NCBI GenBank assembly: GCA_031553705.1
Contig: JAVBLD010000062.1
Coordinates: 1-22,037, forward strand
Reading direction: 5' to 3'
DNA length: 22,037 nucleotides
DNA from: JAVBLD01 sp031553705
Lineage (GTDB): Bacteria > Bacteroidota > Bacteroidia > Bacteroidales > Marinifilaceae
Position 1 is the stretch's first letter. Each line of letters opens with the position of its first letter. Made by a program: the position numbers and the translations under genes. Positions 1-7,630 of the stretch are shown here, piece after piece. The notes below the pieces were generated by a model that had not been told where the DNA came from, did not search any database, and was given only the letters and a program-made list of their open reading frames with translations.

Positions 1-163
1 GAACGCCAACACCAAGCCGCAAGCGGTTTATAGAAATTTCTTCCTTTCGTGCCGAAAGAGTAAATTTCCATAAAGTGTTGTCTTATCTATCGTTTCCATG
101 AATGAAATGTATATCAATTAAAAAAAGAAAAAATAATGGTGTATCGCCTAAGGATGGTTTGCT

Positions 164-234
164 AAAATAAAAATGACCCCACTTATCAGGATACTTGGGG
201 GTCAAAATTAAATAATTTTCAGGGGTCAAACCTG
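164..234. mobile_element. IS21-like element end (probable 3' end remnant)
   Basis: An 18-base string made of AAAATAAAAATG followed by ACCCCA (164-181) recurs exactly at 21956-21973. It is followed by two copies of GGGGTCAA (around 199-206 and 222-229), the inverted form of the TTGACCCC seen at 21894-21901. Multiple short GACCCC repeats, inverted at the two ends, are the style of IS21-family termini. The outer limit is placed at about 234 because CAGGTTTGACCCC (reverse strand, 222-234) resembles CAGATTGACCCC at 21890-21901. Bases 1-163 have only short open frames that I could not assign to a transposase, and 235-291 shows nothing recognisable. The family assignment is an inference from the repeat pattern. 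Confidence 0.4.
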
Positions 235-291
235 TTTTGGATTTAGGGATCGACACACATTGGATTTTCCAGAAGGGTAGTTGCAAATAAA

Positions 292-320
292 CTTTTAATT
301 GTACGACTTATCGAATTGAA
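292..320 (+). repeat. CRISPR-like repeat unit, copy 1 of a perfect 29-bp direct repeat
   Basis: The unit starts CTTTTAATTGTACGAC and ends GAATTGAA. It is identical over 29 bases to 959-987. The TTTTAATT...AATTGAA(A/C) ends match the general form of 30-base CRISPR repeats known in Bacteroidales (for example Porphyromonas gingivalis). No further unit lies within a normal spacer distance on either side; the next is 638 bases away. Confidence 0.6.
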
Positions 321-331
321 ATTTGATATAA

Positions 332-360
332 AACAGGAAGCGATGGCGCGCCTTCCTGTT
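332..360. repeat. Perfect 9-bp inverted repeat (hairpin)
   Basis: AACAGGAAG (332-340) and CTTCCTGTT (352-360) can form a 9-bp stem with an 11-base GC-rich loop. It lies just after the CRISPR-like repeat and 41 bases before the 73-codon ORF. No T-run follows on either strand, so it is not a clear intrinsic terminator. Confidence 0.5.
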
Positions 361-401
361 GAAATGATCGATATTGTAAACAAGTTTAATAATTTACGAA
401 A

Positions 402-623
402 ATGAAAACATTTACAGCGTATGACTATACTTTTACTGAAGAGGAGTTAAAAGGTGAGAATCCGTATCTAGGAAAAGATGGCTGGCCTCTCGATGGGAAA
501 GAGTTCAAATATCTTGCATTTAAAGAAGCAGCTCAGCAATATAAACATTCAAAAATGCCAAAAAATGAGCGCGATAGAGAAAATGATATTATTAAAAACT
601 TATCTGACAAAATGAATAGCTAG
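402..623 (+). CDS. Small hypothetical protein (73 aa)
   Basis: I do not recognise this protein. It is a soluble, highly charged 73-residue product with no signal peptide or membrane segment. The first half carries an aromatic and acidic stretch (AYDYTFTEEELKGENPY) and the second half is rich in Lys, Glu and Asn, probably helical. It starts with ATG after an AT-rich leader with no Shine-Dalgarno, which is common in Bacteroidetes. It lies inside the 638-bp insert between two identical CRISPR-like repeats, and its 3' end overlaps by 4 bases the 3' end of the convergent ADP-ribosyltransferase fragment. An accessory or phage-derived gene is likely from context. Whether it is expressed cannot be told. 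Confidence 0.45.
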   Translation: MKTFTAYDYTFTEEELKGENPYLGKDGWPLDGKEFKYLAFKEAAQQYKHSKMPKNERDRENDIIKNLSDKMNS

Positions 624-958
624 TCAATTTCCTCAAGCTGAATCAAATAAGTGTCGAATTTCCCTTTTGTTATCTTTCTTACCTTAAATTTTGAACTCGG
701 TTTTATTAATATTTCCTCTTCGCGAGATGCTCCTGAAAAAGAGGATATGCTAGCGCTATTTTTTGTTTTGATAATAAATTGCATTTCGCCAGGAAACGAC
801 TTTGATTTATTTTTTGTTGTACTTAGAAACACTCCTTCCGATACAAGTTGCTTATTTTTAAACGCATCTTGATACTTATTTAGAAGATCTTCGTCAAATC
901 CTCTTCCCCGATACACCTCTCCAGTATACCGGTCTGGTACTTTATCCAACGCCTCAAT
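620..958 (-). pseudogene. ADP-ribosyltransferase domain, 5'-truncated
   Basis: The open frame encodes the C-terminal part of an ADP-ribosyltransferase exoenzyme-type domain of the R-S-E class. Counting from the TTG at 949, Y13-R14-G15 is the NAD-binding Arg motif, F41-L42-S43-T44-T45 is the STS-like motif, and E77-x-E79 is the catalytic ExE turn, followed by the usual 'ILIKPSSKFKV' strand. Such domains mono-ADP-ribosylate proteins and occur as C-terminal modules of polymorphic toxins and of phage SPP1 gp7-like head proteins. Upstream the frame continues as K-I-E-A-L and meets a stop at 962-964 inside the 29-bp repeat. The helical N-terminal part of the domain and any larger parent protein are therefore missing, with the cut at the repeat border. 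All catalytic motifs survive, but without a proper start it is probably a remnant. Confidence 0.75.
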
Positions 959-1118
959 CTTTTAATTGTACGACTTATCGAATTGAAGTAAAAAATTTAC
1001 TTGGTCTCCGGTGAGATTCCGGAACTTTTAATTGCACTGAAATAAAATCGAGACCTTGTTTTTTATTTTTTAAATTTTGTTATTAATCCTTTTAATTGTA
1101 CCAGCGTAGAATTGAGAT
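959..1118 (+). CRISPR. Short degenerate CRISPR-like array (3 repeat units)
   Basis: Three units begin CTTTTAATTG: 959-987 (identical to 292-320), 1025-1054 (ending ATCGAGAC, degenerate) and 1089-1118 (ending GAATTGAGAT). Start-to-start distances are 66 and 64 bases, so the intervening sequences are about 37 and 34 bases, which is normal for 30-base repeats and spacers. The outer parts of the repeats are conserved while the centres differ (CGACTTATC versus CCAGCGTA), so the array is decayed or mixed. There are no cas genes in the window. The decay toward the right end fits a leader-distal end. An alternative is a set of unrelated mobile-element repeats. Confidence 0.5.
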
Positions 1119-1178
1119 AGGGAAAGGGATGTCAAAGGCGATCCAGAACCTGAAACTTTAGCGTAAAAAAAGGCCATT

Positions 1179-2600
1179 ATGACTTTAGTACGACCTGACA
1201 CATCTTCCGATATGAGCCGGACGGACGGTTTGCCTTTTCCCCGGCGACTCTGGGCTGTGGTGGCCGTATCGTTTGCTCTGGCTATGTCGGGGCTCGATAT
1301 TAGTATTGTCAATGTTGTATTGCCTACATTAGCCAAAGACTTCGGAACATCTCCTGCGGCTATTACCTGGGTCATCAATGGTTACCAATTGGCCATTGTT
1401 GTGTCTTTGCTTTCATTTTCATCACTGGGTGAAATTTTCGGATACCGGAAGGTGTTTCTCACAGGCATTTTTATGTTCTGTATTACTTCATTAATTTGCG
1501 CATTGGCTGACTCTTTCTGGACGTTAACGATCGCCCGCGTATTCCAGGGATTTAGCGCTTCGGCTATTACCAGCGTCAATACGGCACAATTACGTACTAT
1601 CTATCCAAGCAATCAATTAGGGCGGGGAATGGGAATCAATGCTATGGTCATTGCTATCTCGGCAGCGGCCGGTCCGTCGCTGGCCAGTGGTATTCTTTTC
1701 ATCGCTTCATGGCATTGGTTATTCGCCATCAATATTCCTATCGGGGCAGTGGCCCTTGTATTGGGAATGAAATATCTGCCGCATAAAGAGGGACGCTCCG
1801 AGCGAAAATTCGACACGGCCAGTGCTATCGCCAATGCCATCACTTTTGGATTACTATTTTATACCCTTGACGGATTTGCCCATCAGGAGCAAAAGAAATT
1901 CTTAGCTATACAGATCATTGTTCTTGTCATAGTAGGAACTTACTATATGCGCAGGTTGTTAAGGCAGAAATATCCGTTACTACCCCTCGACTTATTGAAG
2001 ATTCCCATTTTTACCATGTCGATCGGTACTTCCGTCTGTTCTTTTACTGCACAGATGTTGGCATTTGTATCACTACCTTTCTTTTTGCAAAGCACGTTGG
2101 GACATACGGAGGTAATGACCGGTTTGTTGTTGACTCCCTGGCCGTTGGCCGCTCTTATTGTTGCTCCCGCAGCAGGTTATCTGGCAGAGAGAATTCATCC
2201 GGGTATATTAGGAGCTATTGGCATGGCACTTCTTGCCATAGGATTGTACACTTTATCCATCTTGACATCCTCGTCCTCTCCTCTTGATATTATCTGGCGT
2301 ATAATCTTATGTGGAATTGGGTTTGCCCTATTCCAGGCACCAAACAACAGTATGATCATTTCTGCTGCTCCTGCCAGTCGTTCCGGAGGAGCAAGTGGTA
2401 TGCTGGGGATGGCGCGTTTGCTGGGACAAACTTTAGGAACAGTTCTGGTAGCTCTTCTGTTCAGCTTTGTTGTTCATGAGAAGAGTACTATGGTATGTTT
2501 ATGGACTGCGTCCGGATTTGCACTGGCCGCAGCTGTTGTGAGTAGTTTGCGCCTTTCGCAGCCATCAACGTTGGTTCCCAAACATAATCGCTCTTTATAA
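1179..2600 (+). CDS. MFS drug-type exporter, DHA2 (EmrB/QacA-like) family
   Basis: This is a 473-residue inner-membrane secondary transporter of the major facilitator superfamily, length typical for the 14-helix DHA2 group that exports drugs and other compounds by proton antiport. Visible signatures are LDISIVNVVLPT (39-50, the family's first-helix acidic motif), a motif A loop GEIFGYRKV (84-92), motif B around R120 (ARVFQG), the antiporter motif C region ending GP (165-166), and WHWLFAINIPIG. Hydrophobic segments continue to the C-terminus. ATG 1179 is used; an ATG at codon 12 (1212) is a possible alternative because no Shine-Dalgarno decides. It lies just after the decayed CRISPR-like array and has its own leader. 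The substrate cannot be predicted from sequence. Confidence 0.9.
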   Translation: MTLVRPDTSSDMSRTDGLPFPRRLWAVVAVSFALAMSGLDISIVNVVLPTLAKDFGTSPAAITWVINGYQLAIVVSLLSFSSLGEIFGYRKVFLTGIFMFCITSLICALADSFWTLTIARVFQGFSASAITSVNTAQLRTIYPSNQLGRGMGINAMVIAISAAAGPSLASGILFIASWHWLFAINIPIGAVALVLGMKYLPHKEGRSERKFDTASAIANAITFGLLFYTLDGFAHQEQKKFLAIQIIVLVIVGTYYMRRLLRQKYPLLPLDLLKIPIFTMSIGTSVCSFTAQMLAFVSLPFFLQSTLGHTEVMTGLLLTPWPLAALIVAPAAGYLAERIHPGILGAIGMALLAIGLYTLSILTSSSSPLDIIWRIILCGIGFALFQAPNNSMIISAAPASRSGGASGMLGMARLLGQTLGTVLVALLFSFVVHEKSTMVCLWTASGFALAAAVVSSLRLSQPSTLVPKHNRSL

Positions 2601-2608
2601 GATGCTTT

Positions 2609-2641
2609 TTTCACCGATTTCGGCTATTTATGCTACATTTG
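2609..2641 (+). promoter_or_regulatory. Probable Bacteroidetes-type promoter
   Basis: TACATTTG (2634-2641) matches the -7 consensus TAnnTTTG. A T-rich -33 region (TTTC 2609-2612) precedes it by 21 bases, within the usual 19-21. Transcription would start near 2648, about 23 bases before the ATG at 2671. Confidence 0.5.
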
Positions 2642-2670
2642 TGGTCGAAAAAAATTAAAAAATCTTGGTT

Positions 2671-4293
2671 ATGAAGAGAGCAGCCTTATTTTTAAGTTTA
2701 ATCTTTTTATGTAATATGTTTATGGAACTTCAAGCTCAGGATAAACCCGCGCCGGTGGTGTCGGCGATTGGGCAGGTGACTGTTTTTCTCAGTGGGGCTG
2801 AGGTGCAACGTGAGGGGAGTGTACAGTTGAAGGTGGGGATGCAGTGGTTGGTGTTTGAGAATCTGCCGCAGCAGATTAATTTGCAAAGTATACAGGTGTC
2901 CGGAAACGGTAATTTTACGATACTGGATGTAAGTCATCGCATTAATTATTTAAAGTCGGTGGAGAAAAGTAAAGAGGTGGGGGGATTGGAGCGTTCTATG
3001 GAAATATTGAATGAAAAGATCGTGCGGCAAACGGCGGCTGTCCAGGTGTTGGAGGCTGAAAAGGAGATGTTGAAAAAGAATCAATATATCGGAGGGAGTC
3101 AGACCGGAGTGAAAATGGCGGAGTTGAAGGAGTTTGCCGATTATTTCCGGGCGCGCCTGAACGATTTGAGCGTGCAGGAGATCAAAGCTATGAAAGAGAT
3201 TGGGGAGTGGAGAGAGGAGAAGGAACGTATTGAGATGCAGTTAGAGGTGATCCGGCAACGGCAGCAGATGCCGACCAGTGAGGTGGTGGTAGCGGTGACG
3301 GCTCCGATCGCGGGGGCTGCCAGGTTGAACTTGACATATCTGGTGTATGAGGCTGGGTGGAGTCCTTTGTACGACCTGCGGGCGTCGGATGTGAATAATC
3401 CGGTGGAGCTTATCTATAAAGCCAGCGTATATCAATCGACCGGTGAAGAGTGGAAAAATATAAAACCGGTGTTCTCGACAGCCAATCCTATGTTAAATAA
3501 TACAAAGCCTGTGTTGATGCCATGGTACCTGTCATTTTACCAACCGATGCCGCGGGCTTCGCATTCCAATATGTTCCAGTCGGCTATGGCACCTGAAGCG
3601 AAAAGGGAGGAGGTTGCGATGGAGGATCATATAGTGGTGGATGAAAAGGCTTTTACCTCTCCGGTTTTTTCCGTACAGGAAAATCAGACCAGCGTGGAGT
3701 TTGCGATAGATGTTCCCTATACGATCCCAAGCGATGGTCAGCCGCATAGCGTCGAGCTGGCGAAGTATTCGTTGCCGGCTACTTATGAATATTGTGCCGT
3801 GCGTAAACTGGAGAAGGATGTGTTCCTGCTGGCCAAAGCGACGGGCTGGGAGAAGCTGAATCTGTTGTCCGGATCGGCGAATGTGTTTTTCGAAGGGAAG
3901 TTTGTCGGAGCCACCTATATCGAAACACGGCAGACCGATGATACGCTGGCGCTCTCTTTAGGGCGTGATAAAAATATCACGGTGACCCGTGTCCGTAAGA
4001 AAGATTTTGCGGAAAAGCAGCTCCTGAGCAGTGGCATTACCGAGACCCGTGAGTGGGATCTGACTGTGCATAATAAGAAAAAGCAGGAGATAAACATTAT
4101 CATTGAGGATCAGATTCCGGTGTCAACTGAAAAAGACATCAAGGTGGAAGCGGTAAATGTGTCGCAGGCTCAGGTGGATAAGGAGAGCGGAAAGCTGACC
4201 TGGCGTTATACGCTGAAACCTTCGGAGTCGCGTAGTATGAATGTAAAATATACCGTGAGGTATCCGAAAGGAAGGACTGTGATATTGGAGTAA
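2671..4293 (+). CDS. DUF4139 domain protein (mucoidy inhibitor MuiA-like)
   Basis: This 540-residue exported protein starts with a signal peptide (MKRAALFLSLIFLC..., cleavage near ELQAQ). An N-terminal DUF4140-like strand region follows (VTVFLSGAEVQREG), then a coiled coil at roughly 75-190 rich in Glu, Lys and Leu, then the DUF4139 domain to the C-terminus (YLVYEAGWSPLYDLRA, STGEEWKN, TREWDLTVHNKKKQ). The family contains MuiA-type 'mucoidy inhibitor' proteins, but the molecular role is unknown. I start at ATG 2671 instead of the TTG two codons earlier because the signal peptide begins there and the promoter spacing fits. DUF748 follows 59 bases later on the same strand, so both probably serve the envelope. 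Confidence 0.85.
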   Translation: MKRAALFLSLIFLCNMFMELQAQDKPAPVVSAIGQVTVFLSGAEVQREGSVQLKVGMQWLVFENLPQQINLQSIQVSGNGNFTILDVSHRINYLKSVEKSKEVGGLERSMEILNEKIVRQTAAVQVLEAEKEMLKKNQYIGGSQTGVKMAELKEFADYFRARLNDLSVQEIKAMKEIGEWREEKERIEMQLEVIRQRQQMPTSEVVVAVTAPIAGAARLNLTYLVYEAGWSPLYDLRASDVNNPVELIYKASVYQSTGEEWKNIKPVFSTANPMLNNTKPVLMPWYLSFYQPMPRASHSNMFQSAMAPEAKREEVAMEDHIVVDEKAFTSPVFSVQENQTSVEFAIDVPYTIPSDGQPHSVELAKYSLPATYEYCAVRKLEKDVFLLAKATGWEKLNLLSGSANVFFEGKFVGATYIETRQTDDTLALSLGRDKNITVTRVRKKDFAEKQLLSSGITETREWDLTVHNKKKQEINIIIEDQIPVSTEKDIKVEAVNVSQAQVDKESGKLTWRYTLKPSESRSMNVKYTVRYPKGRTVILE

Positions 4294-4352
4294 AGGAGAA
4301 TTTTAAAAATGTAACTTTAGATCTTTTTTAGGAATAAAATGTATTGTGTAGT

Positions 4353-6605
4353 ATGAAAAGAACAACTAAAATAATTTTTATTGTCTTTGGGATTTTGTTC
4401 CTCCTGGTGGCTATTGCCGCTTTTATTATCTCGCCTGTTACTAAGCGATATATTGAGAAAAACAGCAAGGAACTGGTTGGACGTGCAGTTACTATGGAGA
4501 AGTTCCAGTTCAATATATTTACCGGTTCGCTCAGAGTGATCGGATTTAATATGAAGGAGGAAGATGAACAGGAAAGTTTTGTCCGGTTTGATACATTATT
4601 TGTTGATGTTAAGCTTTTCGATTTGTTGAGACATAAGGTGATGGTAAACCAGATACATTTTTCCGACATGCGGGTACAGGTGTGGCAGAAGGGGGATGTT
4701 TTCAATTTCAGCGATATTATAAAGAAATTTGAATCGACCGATACGCTTCCGGCTACTTCGGCAAAAAAGCCGAAACCATGGGAGATCGGTATATATGATA
4801 TACAATTGCGGAGAGGTAGTATTTTATATAATGACTTACTGGTTAGGAGCAAATGGGATATGCAGGACCTGAACCTGAAGATTCCCGGCGTCTATTTTTC
4901 GGGTAAGGAGACCGATATCGGATTTAATCTGTTGTTTTCCGACGGGGGGACTCTCGGGGCGAAGTTATTGTATGATATTGAAAATTCGGGTTATCGCATA
5001 CAGTTGGATCTGGAACATTTTTCTATTGAGGGGTTGCTACCTTATTTGCAGCAGACGATGCGGCTGGGTACCCTTTCCGGTTACCTCGATGCTCATGTCC
5101 ATGTCAGCGGAGAGATGCAGCATATTATGAATTCGGTGGTGCAGGGGACAGTGGCGGTCCGTTCTTTCGATATGCGTGATGACCGGGGAGAGCTGGTTTT
5201 TGCCGCCGATAGTTTGTTGGTGGATATGGCGGAAGTAAGCCTTGCGGAGTCCAAATATATTTTGAATGAATTTTCGTTGAAAGGGGCTTCTACCAGATAT
5301 GTTGCGGAGAAGGACAGTTCGAATAATTTTACCTATCTGATAAAGGAGACCGTTGCGCTTGCCGATTCTATTCCTGCGGACCCAAAGGCCGAACCGGCTG
5401 CACTTCACTTTTCTATCGCGAAGGTGAATCTTCAGGGTATTGCATTGGAATTCAAAGATAATAGTCTGCAAATGCCGTTTATATGTGAGTTAAAGGATAT
5501 TGCGGTGACGGCTGAGAATTTCGACCCTGACAAGGTCAATCATGTCACGATGCAGGGAAAGGTCGGAAATACCGGGATGTTTAATGTTTATTGGAATGGA
5601 AATTTCAACGATATATCGAGCCTGGACCTGAAGGTGGGCCTGAATAGTGTGGAGCTGAGGGATTTCACTCCCTATTCGATGGAGTACTTTGCCTATCCGA
5701 TTACCGGTGGGATTATGACATTTTCAAGCCATAATGTGGTTAATAAGAGTATATTGAAAGGAACCAACAGCCTCGATATTTTCAAATGTAATGTAGATAA
5801 GCAAAGCGAAGCCGTGAAACCGGCTGTGAATGTGCCTCTCCGTTTGGCCCTTTATGTCCTGAAGGACAGGGAGGATAAAATCAAGATCGACCTGCCGGTG
5901 GAAGGGGATATCCGTTCTCCGAAGTTTTCTTATAAGAAGATTATCATACAGACATTATGTAATGTATTGATAAAGGTGTCGTTGGCGCCGCTTGATTTTC
6001 TGGCCGGATCGATGGGGCTAAAGGCGGATCAGCTGGATGAAATTGAATTTTCCAATATGCAGGAGGATTATACTTCCGCCCAGTATGACCGGTTTAACCA
6101 GTTGGCATCGATTGTTTTGTCAAAACCGGACCTGGTGTTGGAAATCGTGCAGGATATCAACTATACGCAAGCCGCCAGGGAACATTCGATGTTTTGCCTG
6201 AAGAGGGATTATTATCTGAAGGGAAATCCGGGAAAAACGGCTGATAACCTGGAAGCGCTGGATAAGTCGGAGATTGCAAAGATCAAAGATAACGACCCAG
6301 AGTTGATAAAATATGCCGATTCGCTGTCCGGCGGCGACATTTATGTAAAAGCGGTGGCATTGTATAAGGATCGTATCGGCGTAGAGATCGGGAAGTGGGC
6401 GGAGTATCGTAATCAATTACTTAAGGATTACCTGGTTACCAGAAGAAATGTGCCATCGGGTTCCGTTAAGATCAGTATTCTTCCGTGGGTACAGAATAGG
6501 GTGTATGGGGGAAAAAGCGTTTTCCGCACAACCCTCTCTTTGCCCGGCGAGGAGCCTCTTACTTCGGATGCTGTTGAGGGGAAGCAAGAGAATCCCGATG
6601 AATAA
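4353..6605 (+). CDS. DUF748 / AsmA-like inner-membrane anchored protein
   Basis: A 750-residue protein with one N-terminal membrane anchor (residues about 6-27) and a long periplasmic part. The start of the mature region shows the DUF748/AsmA pattern: SPVTKRYIEKNSKELVGR, a 'FNIFTGSLRV' strand, then 'FVRFDTLFVDVKLFDLL' and 'DVFNFSDII'. The middle is beta-rich with a second AsmA-like 'DIRSPKFSYKKI' element typical near the end of DUF748 repeats, and the C-terminal 170 residues are more helical and charged. AsmA-like proteins are thought to bridge the periplasm and move phospholipid. No partner is visible here. ATG 4353 is chosen over the TTG at 4344. Its stop lies 7 bases from that of the convergent metF. 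Confidence 0.8.
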   Translation: MKRTTKIIFIVFGILFLLVAIAAFIISPVTKRYIEKNSKELVGRAVTMEKFQFNIFTGSLRVIGFNMKEEDEQESFVRFDTLFVDVKLFDLLRHKVMVNQIHFSDMRVQVWQKGDVFNFSDIIKKFESTDTLPATSAKKPKPWEIGIYDIQLRRGSILYNDLLVRSKWDMQDLNLKIPGVYFSGKETDIGFNLLFSDGGTLGAKLLYDIENSGYRIQLDLEHFSIEGLLPYLQQTMRLGTLSGYLDAHVHVSGEMQHIMNSVVQGTVAVRSFDMRDDRGELVFAADSLLVDMAEVSLAESKYILNEFSLKGASTRYVAEKDSSNNFTYLIKETVALADSIPADPKAEPAALHFSIAKVNLQGIALEFKDNSLQMPFICELKDIAVTAENFDPDKVNHVTMQGKVGNTGMFNVYWNGNFNDISSLDLKVGLNSVELRDFTPYSMEYFAYPITGGIMTFSSHNVVNKSILKGTNSLDIFKCNVDKQSEAVKPAVNVPLRLALYVLKDREDKIKIDLPVEGDIRSPKFSYKKIIIQTLCNVLIKVSLAPLDFLAGSMGLKADQLDEIEFSNMQEDYTSAQYDRFNQLASIVLSKPDLVLEIVQDINYTQAAREHSMFCLKRDYYLKGNPGKTADNLEALDKSEIAKIKDNDPELIKYADSLSGGDIYVKAVALYKDRIGVEIGKWAEYRNQLLKDYLVTRRNVPSGSVKISILPWVQNRVYGGKSVFRTTLSLPGEEPLTSDAVEGKQENPDE

Positions 6606-6612
6606 AATACCA

Positions 6613-7566
6613 TCAGAAAACCTGTTTCAGAATCTCCCGGATGTTGTCGGCTTTGCCCATAGTGTAGTAGTGAATGGCTTGCGCGCCTCTGGCCAGTAGT
6701 TCTTTGCTCTGGGTGGTACACCATTCGATGCCGAGTTGGTAGATTTCGTTGTTATTGTTGCATTTACGAACCTCTCTCATCAGCTCTTCCGGCAGATCGA
6801 TGCCGAAAGTGCGGGGAAGCATTTCAATATGGGCCTGGGTAGAGATCGGCTTCAGGCCGGGAATGATCGGTACGGTGATTCCGGCCTTGCGGCACTTGCC
6901 GGCAAAGTCGAAAAACTTACGGTTGTCGAAAAACATCTGGGTGACGATATAGTCGGCGCCGGCATCTACTTTCTGTTTCAGATGTTTGATGTCTGTTTCC
7001 AGGTTCGGCGCTTCGTAATGTTTTTCCGGATATCCGGCTACTCCGATGCAGAAGTTGGTGGAGACGGCGTTGTTGATCGTGTCGTCCAGATAGACTCCTT
7101 TGTTCAGGTTTGCAATTTGTTTTACCAGTTCGCAGCTGTATTTATGGCCTCCCTCTTCAGGCCGGAAGAATTTCTCTCCCGGAATGGCGTCTCCGCGCAG
7201 GGCGACTATATTCTCAATGTCCAGGAAGCTAAGGTCGAGGAGGTCGTTTTCTATCCTGTACTTTGTAGCGCCGCCGCAGATGATATGAGGGACTACCTCT
7301 ACCTTAAACCGTTTCATGATAGCTGCTGCAATAGCCACCGATCCGGGACGCTTGGTTATGATCAGTTTCTGGATTGCCCCGTCAGGCCGTTGGCGGTATT
7401 CCACCTCGTCACGGTGGTAGGTGATATTGATAAACGGCGGATTAAATTCCATCAACGGTTCGATCGCACGGTAGAGTTTATTGATATCGCTTCCTTTTAA
7501 CGGCGGTACCAGCTCAAAGGAGGCAAACGGTTTGGTCAGGTTGTTTAAGATGTCTGTTATTTTCAT
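6613..7566 (-). CDS. metF: 5,10-methylenetetrahydrofolate reductase
   Basis: This cytoplasmic flavoprotein reduces 5,10-methylene-THF to 5-methyl-THF, the methyl donor used by MetH. The 317-residue product is a single MTHFR TIM barrel of family length. The N-terminal catalytic Glu lies in FASFELVPP (E18), the folate/FAD loop ALRGD is present, and GYPEKHYEAPN followed by ADYIVTQMFFDN are classic family strings. ATG 7566 is taken; an upstream TTG would add 12 unlikely residues. It is the last gene of the methionine unit, 64 bases after metH, and converges on the DUF748 gene with 7 bases between stops. No intrinsic terminator is visible after it. Confidence 0.97.
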   Translation of the reverse strand: MKITDILNNLTKPFASFELVPPLKGSDINKLYRAIEPLMEFNPPFINITYHRDEVEYRQRPDGAIQKLIITKRPGSVAIAAAIMKRFKVEVVPHIICGGATKYRIENDLLDLSFLDIENIVALRGDAIPGEKFFRPEEGGHKYSCELVKQIANLNKGVYLDDTINNAVSTNFCIGVAGYPEKHYEAPNLETDIKHLKQKVDAGADYIVTQMFFDNRKFFDFAGKCRKAGITVPIIPGLKPISTQAHIEMLPRTFGIDLPEELMREVRKCNNNNEIYQLGIEWCTTQSKELLARGAQAIHYYTMGKADNIREILKQVF

Positions 7567-7583
7567 AATTTTGAGTGTCAAAT

Positions 7584-7607
7584 GGCAAGTGGCAGGGTAC
7601 ACTTGCC
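7584..7607. repeat. 8-bp inverted repeat between metH and metF
   Basis: GGCAAGTG (7584-7591) and CACTTGCC (7600-7607) form a perfect 8-bp stem with an 8-base loop in the metH-metF spacer. No T-run follows on the minus strand, so read-through into metF is expected. It could tune mRNA stability or translation. Confidence 0.5.
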
Positions 7608-7630
7608 GGTGCCGTTCCTTTTTATTTGGT

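Noticed and set aside
83..286. 67-codon minus-strand ORF
   Set aside because: It runs across the IS-like repeat end and contains its repeats; no family resemblance.
332..360. Hairpin as intrinsic terminator
   Set aside because: The stem is good but no T-run follows on either strand.
4328..4852. 174-codon minus-strand ORF
   Set aside because: It is opposite the start of the DUF748 gene, and the Ser/Leu-rich translation has no family features.
6736..7500. 254-codon plus-strand ORF
   Set aside because: It is opposite metF, whose protein is clearly conserved; the translation has no recognisable motif.
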